From: Gnetum montanum
Taxonomy: Eukaryota; Streptophyta; Gnetopsida; Gnetales; Gnetaceae
NCBI GenBank assembly: GCA_015680685.1
Contig: MNCI01018369.1
Span: forward strand, 347,888-402,195
Length of the DNA stretch: 54,308 bases
Reading direction: 5' to 3'
The notes under the pieces were generated by a model. The model searched no databases. It was not told the origin of the DNA and saw only the letters and a list, made by a program, of their open reading frames with translations. Positions 10,888 to 20,654 of this stretch are shown here, piece by piece. Numbering within the stretch: the first letter of the stretch is position 1; the number at the start of each line of letters is the position of its first letter. The translations under genes and the position numbers were made by a program.

Positions 10888-11994
10888 AAAGCAAAGCAAA
10901 ACAAAAACAATATTTCTCTGAATAAAGAATAATCCCATCGACAAAATGCAGGCCTTCAAACATGTTTGTTATATAGTGAGTCTAGAGAAATTTGTTTTTA
11001 TGCCTTAGGTTTCTCTCTTCTTCCTTTTGCAGGAGCAAGAGTTGCTTTCCGGACACATACCATATCATTGTCAGTTTGTCACAAATTATCTGGATATCGA
11101 ATACCGGTGTAGGTTCTGAAGAAAGGTTGGATTTTCTGTACTTATCCTTCTTTAATTAAAATCTTAGGGCTCATACGAAGAATACATAGTGGCTTTCAGA
11201 AGGATTTGACTTCTTCCAAAACTGTTTAAGAGAAAACTAAAGCTATCTGGGGAATTGAATATCCTTAGTCCAAGCTGCAACCACAACAATTAGGCAGAGA
11301 TACTTGATTCTTCATCTATTAGGTAGCTCTCAAAAGGTTTTTTGTTCTTTTTTTTTTTTTTGTTTTTTTGTTTTTGTTTTTCTTTTTTTTTCTTTTTTTT
11401 TTTTACTTTTGTTCATGTTCATGTGGTTTTTAATTTTGCTCTACCTTTTCTGTTCTATTGTTTTGTGAATTTGTTTTCGGACCCACAGCCCTACGTAAAG
11501 AGCAAAGTTTATATTTTCGAGAGAAAAAAAAAAAAAGAAAAAAACAGACGCAGCCACTTACCAACAGAATCACCCACGAGACATATATCAATTCCTGCAT
11601 TGTCAACATGAACTGCGGAAGGGTAATCATAAGCAGTGACCATTGTGATGGGTTCCTGAGCTTTATACTTGGCAGCTAAATGGTTCAATGTGATCCTTTT
11701 CCATGGAGACTGCGATTTGGGCCCTCCATACACTAAATTCTCCGGCAGATTCGACATCCCTCTAATCAAAGAAAAGCTATATTTCTTCTTACGAATTTGC
11801 TTGCTTCCCGGGATGTAAGATTCGAAGAAAACATTACCAGTATTCTTGACATTTTCCCAGCAGGAACAATTTCGACCATAATAGAATTTGGTATAACGAC
11901 CGCTGAATATTACAGCTGATGTTAGGTAACTGCATCTTGAATAAACATTAGCCATGCAAGTCTCTGCTTGATTGGTGATGCAAACTCGGCTCAT
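4983..11994 (-). CDS. PANB: Ketopantoate hydroxymethyltransferase (3-methyl-2-oxobutanoate hydroxymethyltransferase), six exons
   Basis: This enzyme transfers a hydroxymethyl group from 5,10-methylene-tetrahydrofolate to 2-oxoisovalerate to make ketopantoate, the first committed step of pantothenate (vitamin B5) and CoA synthesis. In plants it is mitochondrial. Exons on the minus strand are 11994-11562, 9952-9807, 9730-9524, 8861-8715, 5373-5320 and 5234-4983. All introns are GT-AG and the join is open for 412 codons plus TGA. Residues 1 to about 85 are rich in Ser, Arg and Tyr and poor in acidic residues, like a transit peptide. The enzyme follows, with Asp142 (LVGDS), Asp181 (GDLPF), Lys211 and Glu213 (KLEGG) and Glu281 (LEC) at the positions of the E. 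coli metal-binding and catalytic residues. The start is the first ATG after an in-frame TAG. No frameshift or stop is seen, so it is probably functional. Confidence 0.95.
5320..5373 (-). CDS. PANB: PANB exon 5, a 54-base mini-exon
   Basis: Eighteen codons, [18 protein letters not shown], lie between TATGCAG and CAG|GTGACA, in phase with both neighbours. It is too short for an ORF search but encodes the conserved LVYHD segment after the IGIGAG loop. Its third Leu stands where the family usually has Gly (HDLLG in plants, HDAFG in E. coli). Confidence 0.9.
5940..7760 (+). mobile_element. LINE remnant in PANB intron 4 (RT thumb, zinc-binding region, C-terminal tail)
   Basis: It runs on the plus strand, antisense to PANB. 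Around 5950-6240 the translation gives [20 protein letters not shown] and [11 protein letters not shown].., the end of a plant LINE reverse transcriptase. Around 6440-6610 it gives [16 protein letters not shown], then [18 protein letters not shown], the RT-associated zinc-binding pattern (C-x2-C, H, C). At 6670-6715 [13 protein letters not shown] is typical of the region after it. Stops and frame changes throughout mark it as dead. The open stretch at 7412-7663 (coiled-coil-like, Gln- and Glu-rich) may be the same element's tail. The 5' part of the LINE and a poly(A) tail were not found. Confidence 0.7.
8715..8861 (-). CDS. PANB: PANB exon 4
   Basis: It has 147 bases (49 codons) and contains LEC with the catalytic Glu and the glycine-rich IPTIGIGAG loop. 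The donor is ACAG|GTTGCT. Intron 4 behind it is 3341 bp and holds a LINE remnant. Confidence 0.93.
9172..9275 (+). mobile_element. tRNA-derived SINE, copy 1 (in PANB intron 3)
   Basis: It has a polymerase III A box (TAGCTTAGTGG, 9179-9189) and B box (GGTTCAATTCC, 9221-9231), followed by CAGTGGGCAACACTAAGTTATGG. Copies 2 and 3 have the same order, including the AGTTATA segment at a similar distance after the B box. It has no acceptor stem or cloverleaf that would make it a tRNA gene. Confidence 0.65.
9524..9730 (-). CDS. PANB: PANB exon 3
   Basis: It has 207 bases, exactly 69 codons, and carries KLEGG and GHVGLTPQ, conserved in the family. The acceptor is TTCACAG and the donor AAG|GTAGGA. Intron 3 (662 bp) holds a SINE. 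Confidence 0.93.
9807..9952 (-). CDS. PANB: PANB exon 2
   Basis: It has 146 bases and encodes [14 protein letters not shown] through [14 protein letters not shown]. The acceptor is TTTAG|GT, completing the Gly codon split by intron 1 (1609 bp). The donor is CAG|GTGCCT. Intron 2 is only 76 bp. Confidence 0.93.
10849..10886 (+). repeat. Uninterrupted A38 tract in PANB intron 1
   Basis: Thirty-eight A residues are followed by short CAAAG and CAAAA units. It could be the tail of a retroposed sequence or a slippage product. No upstream element was recognised. Confidence 0.7.
11340..11404 (+). repeat. T-rich tract in PANB intron 1
   Basis: About 65 bases are almost all T with single G or C breaks. 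On the gene strand this is an A-rich tract near the 5' end of intron 1, about 160 bases after the exon 1 donor. Confidence 0.7.
11562..11994 (-). CDS. PANB: PANB exon 1 (targeting peptide and first part of the barrel)
   Basis: It has 433 bases, 144 codons plus one base, ending in a phase 1 donor (G|GTAAGT). It encodes the probable mitochondrial presequence and the motifs VTAYDYPSA and LVGDSV. An in-frame TAG lies two codons before the ATG. A second ATG at codon 14 is possible but has no special support. Confidence 0.93.
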
Positions 11995-12137
11995 AAATTT
12001 CTAGTGCTGCCTGTAAAAGTTAGCCAGGCAAGTTTCAAGCAAATATTCTCGTATTGTCATTTAAGTGCGATCGGGAGCAGCAGTACAAAAATTTGAGGGT
12101 TTCCTTCCTTTTATGGAATGGCAGACACTTCAACGAT

Positions 12138-12147
12138 GTATTTATGC
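12138..12147 (-). promoter_or_regulatory. Possible PANB TATA-like element
   Basis: On the minus strand GCATAAATAC lies about 145 bases before the PANB ATG, a plausible distance for a plant core promoter with a leader of about 115 bases. It is inferred only from position and composition. Confidence 0.3.
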
Positions 12148-12613
12148 AATTTAAAAATTAAAGTAAATAAATTATCAGCCTTTACAGTTGCGTTAGATCT
12201 CCAATCTTAAACTATTTATTTTCAGAGTATTTTGAAAGCTGTATGCCTCGGATATATTAAAAGTTTCAAGATAAATATGGGATACAATTTGGGAGTTCCG
12301 TAACGCAATTTTAGATAGGACCAGATGATGACATACTTCAACGCTTCCAAGACCAATGAAATATAACTCGTTGAAAATCTGAGGTAATGCTCTGAAGCCT
12401 ATACATCCGTCCTATGTTTTCTATAAAAGAAGTACGTACAAGAAAATAAAATTGAAAGTTAATTGATACATGCACAATTCATATATGTAAAAAGAAGAAA
12501 AGTCCAGTCATATTTTTCACAAAGAAAAGTTAGCAAGTACAAGAAAATAAAATTAAAAGTTCAATGAAGGTTTTTAAAAAGAATCATTATATAGTAAGAT
12601 TGTTTTGCTAACA

Positions 12614-12727
12614 ATAAGGTGTTAACCTAGTGGTGAGATTCTTGATTTAAAAACTTCAAGCTATGGATTTGATTCTAGTGGGCAATGCTGAGTTATAAAG
12701 TTCTAATGGGTCTATATATTTTGGGGT
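12614..12727 (+). mobile_element. tRNA-derived SINE, copy 2
   Basis: A box TAACCTAGTGG (12623-12633), degenerate B box GGATTTGATTC (12665-12675), then TAGTGGGCAATGCTGAGTTATAA and a T-rich end. It is the same family as the copies at 9172 and 46584. The copy runs up to a single N at 12728, beyond which the left LTR of the Tat-like element begins. Confidence 0.65.
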
Positions 12728-12728
12728 N
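12728..12728. other. Single undetermined base, probable contig join
   Basis: One N separates SINE copy 2 from the left LTR of the Tat-like element. The LTR termini and target duplication cannot be resolved here, so sequence may be missing. Confidence 0.7.
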
Positions 12729-13965
12729 AGCGGTTTGCGAGATTCGTGTGAATAAAAGACAAGAGATCAGATTTAAAATTCAGGCAATCCCAAGATCTTG
12801 GATTCAACTCACGAACCAAATAGATTAGATACAATGATTACAAGCAAAGTTTGATTTAAGTAAAGTACACACCAACAACAAGAAGGTTGTTCAAAGATGA
12901 AGCAAGCAAAGGTCGATCTACCTTGTTCTGGCGGATCTGGGTACAAGGAAGTTGGTCCCGAAGCAGAATGTCCATCAAGCAGCTATTTTTGACCAAAGGT
13001 TCTTGCCAATTGTCTTCGATACTCTTACGGTTACTGATCCTCTTTGTTCTCTTGTCAATCCTTGCTAAAAGTTGCCAAACATTGCCAATGAAAAAAAAAT
13101 CGCCCACAGAGAAAATCTGTTAATCTTAAGAGAAATTTTTTACCAACCCTTTGATCTTTGTCAACTGGAGTATTTATAAGATTAGGGTCAAGAGAAAAAT
13201 GCGGTTTAGATGACACGTGTCCTAAACCTGCATAATGCCGTTAACCTGATGTGTTTGTTGCTAAAGCTTGCGATGCCACACTGCGTAGCGCGTTGTAAGC
13301 CACTCTTGTTTGGGCTTTGGCGATAGGCTGTTCTTTGATTACGCTGCGATACGCTAGAGAGCATATCGTGACGTATGAACTGCTGATGCTCGTATTATAC
13401 TACTTTTGTCTTTGTTTGTATTACGCTGCACCATGCCAGATTACGCTGCATCATACTAAATTATGCCTCATAGCGTAATTCAGCATAAAATAGCGAACCT
13501 GCGAACAATGGAAGTGTTGTCGTCGTGCTTCCTCTATTTTTGATCAATCCTTTCTGGGTTTTATTACACCACACTGCGTAACGCAGCGTAATAGGCCCCT
13601 TAACCGAGAAAGAAATCCTGCTGAAATGTGCGGCATGCTACAGATCATTGTCTAAGCCTTGCGATTTTTGCTGGGTTGTTGAAGTCTTGAATGTTTGCCA
13701 TCTTTGATGTTGCAGTGGACTGCTTTTGACATTACGTTGCATAATGCGACGTTACACCATGTTGCGTAATGCAGCGTAGTATGCTAAAAGTTGAGATTTT
13801 TGCAACATAGGAAACTCGCAAAGTTGAAGGCTTACTGTTGTGCACCCATCGTTTTGTTCTGTCTTCTGAAATTTAATTGTACTGTGCTGCGCCTCATCAC
13901 GACTCCTTGCCTGAATCTTAGATTTTGCCGAACCGTCGAGGCCTCCAAATTTTTATGGTGTTTCA
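12729..13965 (-). repeat. 3' LTR of the Tat-like element
   Basis: It is similar along its length to 27324-28561. Read on the minus strand it begins TGAAACACC (13965) and runs past CTCGCA near 12736 to the N. The TATA box TATAAATA is at 13171-13178 (minus). U3 (13200-13965) is crowded with ATTACGCTGC and GCAGCGTAAT words, some forming perfect hairpins, for example CTGCGTAACGCAG near 13570-13585. Confidence 0.85.
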
Positions 13966-13980
13966 ATGGTCCCTCTTTAT
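13966..13980 (-). promoter_or_regulatory. Polypurine tract of the Tat-like element
   Basis: The minus strand reads AATAAAGAGGGACCAT just before the LTR start TGAAACACC. The element at 49254 has AACAAAGAGGGGCTAA in the same place (50860-50875). Confidence 0.7.
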
Positions 13981-15175
13981 TGACGTTTAGAGGGCTTGCC
14001 CGAAAGACGTCGACAAAGAATACGAAACACCAAAGAGGTAAAGACACTAACAGCGTCCGTCAGAGATTGCTCAAATGTCGCTTTGTCAAACTTGGAAGTG
14101 CAAAGGCAGGGTAGGGAAGAAAGCATAGAAGGGATTTTACAAAAGTAAGAGGAGGGAGGTTTGGGGAAGACTCAAGCATGTGAACATGAAACTTTCGCAA
14201 ACAAGTCATTATGTCCTTCCGCGAATGTATTTGCGAGAGGTTACGCCGTCATACTGTATATGAAGGGCTTGCATGGATGAGTTGTGTTACACCCGCGTGG
14301 TCTGGATGAGTTGTTTTACATCCATTTTGCCAAGCTTTGTCCCTTTTTTTTGAACTACATTCCACTAGGCGAGTTGCGTTACACCAGTTCATGGACACGA
14401 TGATGCAAAAGAATTTGATTGAATGTTCACGCTCTGTACAAGCAAAGCAGGGGATAAAGGCGGTCACGAGGACAAAGGGAAAAGAAAACGAAGTAATGCA
14501 TTCGATGGAGAGAGAGGTAGGGTTTTCACTCCTAAGTAGCCAGGCTAGTTTAAGCAATCACTTCAGGACGCTGCGACACCTCACCTTCTAATGAATGCAT
14601 TCTTGATTAACACTGTTGTAGCAAGTAACCTGCAAAACATAACAGAGAGCAGAGCGCAGAAGCAATCATCTTAATCGCTAAGGAGGGAGGCTGTTGAAAC
14701 AAGCGCCGTTCAAAGCAAAAAGGAGAATGTAGGCCACGAAACAGGGACCATAACAAGGGGCAAGGGTCCCAATGTTGATGCCACGGTTCATGAAACCGCA
14801 ATCGACAGCCAGATTCATCTTGCTCAAATGACTAGGCAAAGAACAAGTCAGATGAATCTGCTAAGCCGGAGTTTGGTGACGACGATGGATGGAGGCTGTT
14901 GAGACTATGGATGACCATAATTTCTTCAGGGCCCCAAGTGGCGAAGTTGATCCTAGGAGCTACAACTATAGGGCGGCTGTCGTAGCAACATCTCTGAGGG
15001 ATCAGTAGCATGCCTTTCGCCCTATCCGAGGAATCAGTAGGATGCTGGTGGGGTAGCGGCATTGCGTCTGTTCCAATGCCTTACCTGTTCCATCTGGTAG
15101 GGGTTCAATGCAAGAGTGACCACGCTCACTTGCTTTGTGGATTATCTGTTGATGGGTTCCAATTTTGACTCTTGG
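13981..15175 (-). other. Noncoding spacer between integrase and 3' LTR of the Tat-like element
   Basis: The short open frames here resemble no protein family recognised and lie on both strands, so none is called. TTCTTTGTCGACG at about 14010 (minus) is similar to TTCTTTGTCGATG near 50910 in the second Tat-like element, showing that the spacer is part of the family. Confidence 0.6.
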
Positions 15176-15520
15176 TTGATTGTTGTTGCTGGTTTTAAGC
15201 CTCAGTAGGCCGCGGTCCCGGTTTAATGTTTGGGCCGACTGAAACCTACTAGTTTTACGTCGTAGTAGATGGTGGAAGAGCTAGTTTATGGTCCCAGCAG
15301 ATCGTGCTATGGATGTTAGTTTTATGTTGTGACCCAAGGACAAATTTGTGCTGGTTTAGAATCTCAACAGACATATGCTTACCTTGCCAATTTTACGTCA
15401 TGGCGGATGGTCGGAAACGTTGCCGGTTTAGCATCTTGGTGGACGCGTGAAAGGAATGCCAGTTTTACATCATAGCGAACATGTATAACTTTGCCAGTTT
15501 TACATCATAGCGGACGTATG
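15176..15520 (-). repeat. Degenerate tandem array, unit about 36 bp
   Basis: Plus-strand core words GCCAGTTTTACATCATAGCGGAC and variants recur. The last four clear units start at 15386, 15422, 15458 and 15493 (spacing 36, 36, 35). About five weaker units lie to the left. The same core occurs at 52020-52490 in another Tat-like element. The array starts within about 30 bases of the integrase stop codon. Confidence 0.75.
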
Positions 15521-15521
15521 T

Positions 15522-16620
15522 TTAGATGTAATACCGCTTCAAGTACAGATGATTCATTGGGTTCGGGTGCTCGTTGCCATTGATATCTGCTAACTTGAAT
15601 GCTCCGTTGTCGTATGCGTCAATGACCAAGAAAGGGCCTTCCCAGTTTGTGGAGAATTTGCCTATTGGTTCATGAACGGCCTTGAGAACTAAGTCTTCTT
15701 CCTTGATCGGTTGTTGATGAAGGTTGCGTCGATGCTTCTGTCTCTGTTTATCCTGATATCTTTCGATGGTGTCGAGCGTCTGGATGCGTTTCTCCTCCAC
15801 TGAGTCTAAATCCACAATTCTAGACCCATTGTGTTGAGTCTCATTTATAACCGTGGAGAGGACCATCCACAATGAGGGAACCTGTAATTCCAAGGGCAAC
15901 ACTGCTTCGGATCCATAGACTAGGCTATAGGGCGTTCTGTCTATACCTGTTTTGCACGTCATATGATACGCTCATAGCACGTAGAAGATTTTTTCATGCC
16001 ATCATTTTTTGTTATTGTTGAGCATCTTCTTAAGTAGATTAATAATTACTTTGTTTGTTGCTTCTGCTTGACCATTTGCTTACGGGTAATAAGGTGAAGA
16101 AAAAGATTGCTTGATACCAAGATTATCGCAAAAAGATTTGGTTTCTATGCTACTAAATTGTGGCCCGTTGTCAGTCACAATAGTCATAGGGAGCCCAAAT
16201 CTGGTTACAATATTATCTAAGATGAAATGGAAAACCTATTGAGATGTAATCTTCCGTAGGGGGATAGCCTCAACCCACTTTGTAAAATACTCGGTGGTGG
16301 TGATAATGAAGCTATGTCTTACGGAAGATTTAGGCGCGATGGGACCTATGATATCCAGTCCCCATCGTTGGAATGGCCAAGTAATCTATGTAGTGTGTAA
16401 CTCGGTTGGTGACATGTGTATTAGGTTTTCGTAATGCTGGCATGTATCACACGTCTTAACTTTGGTAAGGCAGTCTCTTTCCATGTACGACCAATAGTCC
16501 CCTAGGCGTCTGATTTTAGCGACCATGGCTCACGGGGCTACATGTCCTCCACATAACCCCTCGTGGACTTCGCTAACTATTCACTATGCTTGTCATTATT
16601 AATGCAGGTTAGAAATACCC
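15522..16620 (-). pseudogene. Tat-type integrase, broken
   Basis: Read on the minus strand it has the end of the zinc finger (CDTCQ, about 16435), the catalytic core and a C-terminal domain (15522-15962) with NWEGPFLVIDAYDNGAFKL and a final LKRYY. The core has ITTTEYFTKW where the family has the first Asp: the codon at 16290-16292 is GAG (Glu). The second Asp (TDNGPQF, 16170-16172) and the Glu (NGQAEATN, 16062-16064) are kept with the usual 35-residue spacing. The core and C-terminus share a frame different from RT, so a frameshift lies between about 16577 and 16300. Several in-frame stops are present. The protein would have joined cDNA to the genome. Confidence 0.85.
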
Positions 16621-19000
16621 TATCGAAAGAGCATCTATAGAGAGTACTATCTCCAATGATGATGTATTTCCTAGCACGCTTGCACACTGCGTCTTTTTGT
16701 GCATGCGTTAGCTCGTGTGGTGGTTCGCCATGCAGAAGGTAAGTCTTAATGTTGTCATACCATTCTGGTGTTTTCTCCGCGTTTAATGAAGAAATATGCA
16801 CTGCTTGAATGACAGGATCTGTACATTCCATCATTAAAGTGGGCCAAGTGGCAAACAAGTGCGATGACATGTTTAGTGCCAGTGTTGCCAGTGCATCGGC
16901 TACAACGTTTTCGTTACGCGGCACATGTTGGGCATCGATTGTCACAAATTATTTCAGGAGATCTTTAGCCATATCGCAATAGGGCTATAGATGCACAGCT
17001 TTGCAGGAGTAGACTCCTGTGATTTGATTGATGATGAACATCGAATCGCCTCGAATCGCCAGGTGTTGAACGTTGAGTTCTCTGGCTGTTAACAATCCTT
17101 TGAGGAGCCCCTCATACTCTGCCACGTTGTTCGTACAAGGGAAGGCCAGGTAGTAAGCCAATGGACACACATCCTCAGGGGCAAGCATAATAACGGTAGC
17201 AGCATTGCCGCCTCTAGTAGTTGAAGCTCCATCGAAGTATAACGTCGCTTCGAGGCCTGTTGACATAGGGCTTAAACTATGTACATGCTCATCCGGGAAT
17301 TCTGGCTCTATTATAGCTTGATCTTTAATAGGCGATGTTGCTAGTTGGTCAGCTATAACCTGACCTTTGATGGACGATTAGCCAACATAATGTAAATCAA
17401 ATTTAGTTGTGATAGCTTTCCAACGAGCTATCCTACTACTCTCATACAAGTTGTTTGAGATAGCCTGCAGAACGTTGTTTTTGCAAATTATGTTGATCTG
17501 ACTGCGGAAAAGATAATGCCTACATTTTTTAAGTGCAAAAACCAATGCCAAACAGTTACGCTCCACTTCATTTTACCTTGTTTCGTACGTAAATAGAGCG
17601 TGACTGAGGTAATAGATAGGGGCTTTTGACCCATCGTTCCTTTTTTGGCAAAGTAATGCAGCTATAGACACGTTTGAGTTTGCTAGATAAATGTAAAAAG
17701 GCTGATCCCTTTGTGGCGGGAAAATCGTTGGTAAGTGTTGCAGCTCCCTTTTTAAGTCGTTGAATGCACGCTGGCAGTCATCAGTCCATTCAAAATTAAC
17801 ACCCTTCTTAAGAAGGTATTGCATTGGATGTAATTTATTTGTTAACTTCGAAATGAACCACTTGATAAATTGTAGTCTGCCCTGCAACCCATGTAGTTCC
17901 TTAAGGTTTGTAGGTGGCGATAAATCGACAATGGCTTTAACCTTGTCAGGATTGACTCGGATGCCAGTCTTTGATACTACAAACCCCAACATGCGTCCGA
18001 TTTTGACTCCGAATACACATTTCTTTGGGTTGAGCCGTAACTCATGTTTGAGACATCGTTTAAGGACTAACTCTAGGTCTTCTGAATGATCTTCCAAATT
18101 TATAGACTTGACAGCTATGTCATCTACGTAGTCGTTCAATTTCCCTAAGAGGTAGTCGTCAAAGATGTATGTCATGGCTCGTTGATACGTTACTTCGGCG
18201 TTTTTTAGCTCGAAAGGCATCATAGTATAATAGAAGGTCCCTCAGGGCGTCATGAATGTTGTGGTCAATTGATGTTCTGGGTTAATACGAATTTGATTAT
18301 AACTTGAGAAACCATCCATAAAGGATAGAAGCGCGTGACCGGTTGTTGTATCGATCAGTTGGTTGATACTCGATAATGGGAAATTGTACTTAATCGTGGT
18401 TTTGTTCAGATCCTGGAAGTCTATGCAGATGCGTATGCCTCCCATTTTCTTAGAGACAACTATGATGTTGGACACCCAGTTTGAGTAATCAATCGTGCGA
18501 ATGAAACTAGCCTGATATAGCTTAGTGATTTCATTACGCATTGCTAGCGCAATTTCTGGCTTAATCTTTCATGCCTTCTATCTAATTGCTTTGATGCGTG
18601 AGTCTAAAATTATGTTATGTTGTATTAATCTCGGGTCTAATCCCAGCATGTCTTCATATGACCACGCAAATATAGCAACGTTATTTTGGAGCACTTGCGT
18701 TATGCCACTCTGTGTTTTTTGGTCTAGGAGGGAACTAACCATGAGAGTTTTATTTTTGCCTCTGTGTGTAACCATAGGGACCTTGTTGAGAGGGTCCTCG
18801 GTCACATCACCAGCCTCCAGATCTAGAGTTCGGGCTAGATGTTTTGGCCAATCTGGGGATATTTCCGATGTTGCTATGGTTGCATCACAAAGGGAAGGGT
18901 CTATTTTTATCAGCGTGTAATTAAGCTGTCTAATGGTCTCCCCATATGGGCTTGTTAAGATTAAGGGTGCAGATAAAGTTGTGTCCATTTGTGAATCGCC
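16621..19000 (-). pseudogene. Tat-type reverse transcriptase, degenerate RNase H and second (archaeal-type) RNase H
   Basis: One frame covers the whole region with only a handful of in-frame stops. In order: a linker (19000-18578) with EDMLGLDPRLIQH; RT palm with CIDFQDLNKTT and SFMDGFSSYNQI; YVDD at 18119-18130, intact; the RT end LGFVVSKTGIRVNPDKVKAI; a first RNase H (17750-17380) with LANS and CKNN where catalytic Asp residues are expected; and a second RNase H (17260 to about 16870) with LYFDGAS, NVAEYEGLL, RGDS and VVADALA, giving a full D-E-D-D set. Loss of the first and gain of a second RNase H is a known trait of the Tat lineage. One stop (near 18236) is TGA where TGG is expected (TP-W-GTF). 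A consensus acceptor TTTTTACAG lies at 19001. Confidence 0.88.
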
Positions 19001-19111
19001 CTGTAAAAACACCAAAAAACGGAAGTTGTTACATTATTTTTCTGCCAATCTGTTGAATGATAAGAGTTTGTTTTTATTTTCTTTACGTCAGGGTTGCATA
19101 TTAAAGAGGCT

Positions 19112-19134
19112 TCCAGTTTAAGGTCTTAGTGGAC
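19112..19134 (+). repeat. Stray copy of the 36-38 bp array core
   Basis: TTCCAGTTTAAGGTCTTAG followed by TGGAC matches the core of the arrays at 15176-15520 and 52020-52490. It lies about 110 bases on the upstream side (element orientation) of the acceptor before RT. Confidence 0.55.
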
Positions 19135-20204
19135 CATTACAAATATGCCCGATTTGTAAAACAATGACGAGCTTGTAGATGCTAGCGTATGAAATAAGAT
19201 GAAAGATGCAATGTGGCGTGTCTAGCGTGTCATAAAATTTGAATTTTTGTACAGACCGTAGTAAATGCTGCCGGATTACGAGATGATAAATTATGTATTA
19301 GTTTAGGGTCATTTCGGACTTTGATCTACACGATATCTACAAAATTAATGCCTTGATCTTCGCGTTTTATGCCATACTGACACCGACATTTCGGGAAAGT
19401 TCTGCATCGATCGGGCAGAAAGAAAAGTTAGTTTCAAGCATTTTGTTTATAAATCGGTGGTTCATACTCAAAATAGGTTACAGATATCGCAAATTTGGAT
19501 TTGGCTATAGCAAAAAAGGAGTGGAAGTAAGGCGTAAATAGACGATTTTACGAAAACTCTTTCAATTGCAACTATGGCACCAAAGGTCAAAGGGAAGAAT
19601 GCTAAACTGGCAAGGATTGACGAAGTGTAGGAGGGTTTGCAGCGAGCTTCGCAGGCCAGAGTCGAGGCTCGGGAAGTTACTCCGCTTAACCGGTAAGTCG
19701 TCGTCCACCCTTTTGCACTATTGTTATATTTGTTGCAGCATCATGGTTGTATGTTATTTTCCTGAATGTGTATGTTGTGTTGAGTGTTAATATTTGTTTA
19801 CATGGACTAAGCTATTGTGGTTTGTGATATTACCTTTGTCTTCGCTGTTGGAGATGAACCTCATATTGTTACGAGGGTTTAGGTAATGTTGAGTAATACT
19901 GAGCAAACGTAGTGTATAATCGAAAAATCTAGGTATTGTACCTGTGGGTACCATAATTAGGGTTTTGTTTCCTTTTCCTTTACTCTTGTAATATTTACAT
20001 GTTACACTGGAGTGATACGTGATGTTGTTTTGATCGCCATTGTCAAAGACAGACCTTGAGCTGTTGCAAGGGTTTGGGCGGTTCTGGCCATGCATTTTCC
20101 AGTGGAATCTATAATTTTCTGGGAATCAGAAGAACCCTATCGTATCATGATGAATGTTCATGTTTAAATGTTTTGTCTAATAGTAATACATTTTTATTAT
20201 ACAG

Positions 20205-20654
20205 TATTATGTTAAAGCCTGTCCTAATCGTTTTGGACATCATAGGCGTTCTATGCTGCATGCATGTTCCCGCGGCTAATGTTCCTCCTCCTCATGCTCG
20301 TATAAAGGAGGAGGTGGTGTGGTTCCGAAGGGGCGCACCGGGGTTCTTGCAGTTTTTGCTTTGTAATTACAACGTAATCGTCTGGTCGCATCTACCAGGC
20401 GATGTAGCTGCTGCTATTTTGGAGACGCTACTAGTTGGTTCAACATAAAGCGTCTTGGCGTTCTTAACAGACGGCATGATTGAAACTGTGCAGGTGCAAG
20501 ACCGTGAACAGAGCGTCAGAGGTTTGAGGTGTTTGAGTTGGATCTGGGAGATGCCCAGATTCAACTATTATCATGCCTACAATACTCTGTTCGTGGCCCA
20601 TCATCTCACAACTTACTTCTAGAATCCACATGGCACTGTGTATTATGTCGGCAG
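20205..20654 (+). pseudogene. FCP1/NIF-like domain exon of the antisense gene
   Basis: It has 450 bases with two in-frame stops (20446-20448 TAA and one TAG near 20620), otherwise open, flanked by a strong acceptor and a GTAAGT donor. Hydrophobic strand LIVLDIIGVL, R-R-G-A-P-G-F-L and W-S, and the distal NTL.V....NP pattern are in the order seen in small CTD phosphatases. The catalytic Asp pairs (DxD; VDD) read D-I-I and V-A-H, so no activity would be expected even without the stops. Confidence 0.55.

Noticed and set aside
11342-11611. Plus-strand frame beginning with a run of Phe
   Set aside because: It is a product of the T-rich tract in PANB intron 1, overlapping exon 1 on the other strand.
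13791-14114. 107-codon plus-strand frame across the LTR edge
   Set aside because: It crosses the LTR boundary and polypurine tract of the minus-strand element and has no family resemblance.
14249-15062. Several 60-100 codon frames on both strands
   Set aside because: They lie in the noncoding spacer of the Tat-like element, overlap each other and show no conserved blocks.
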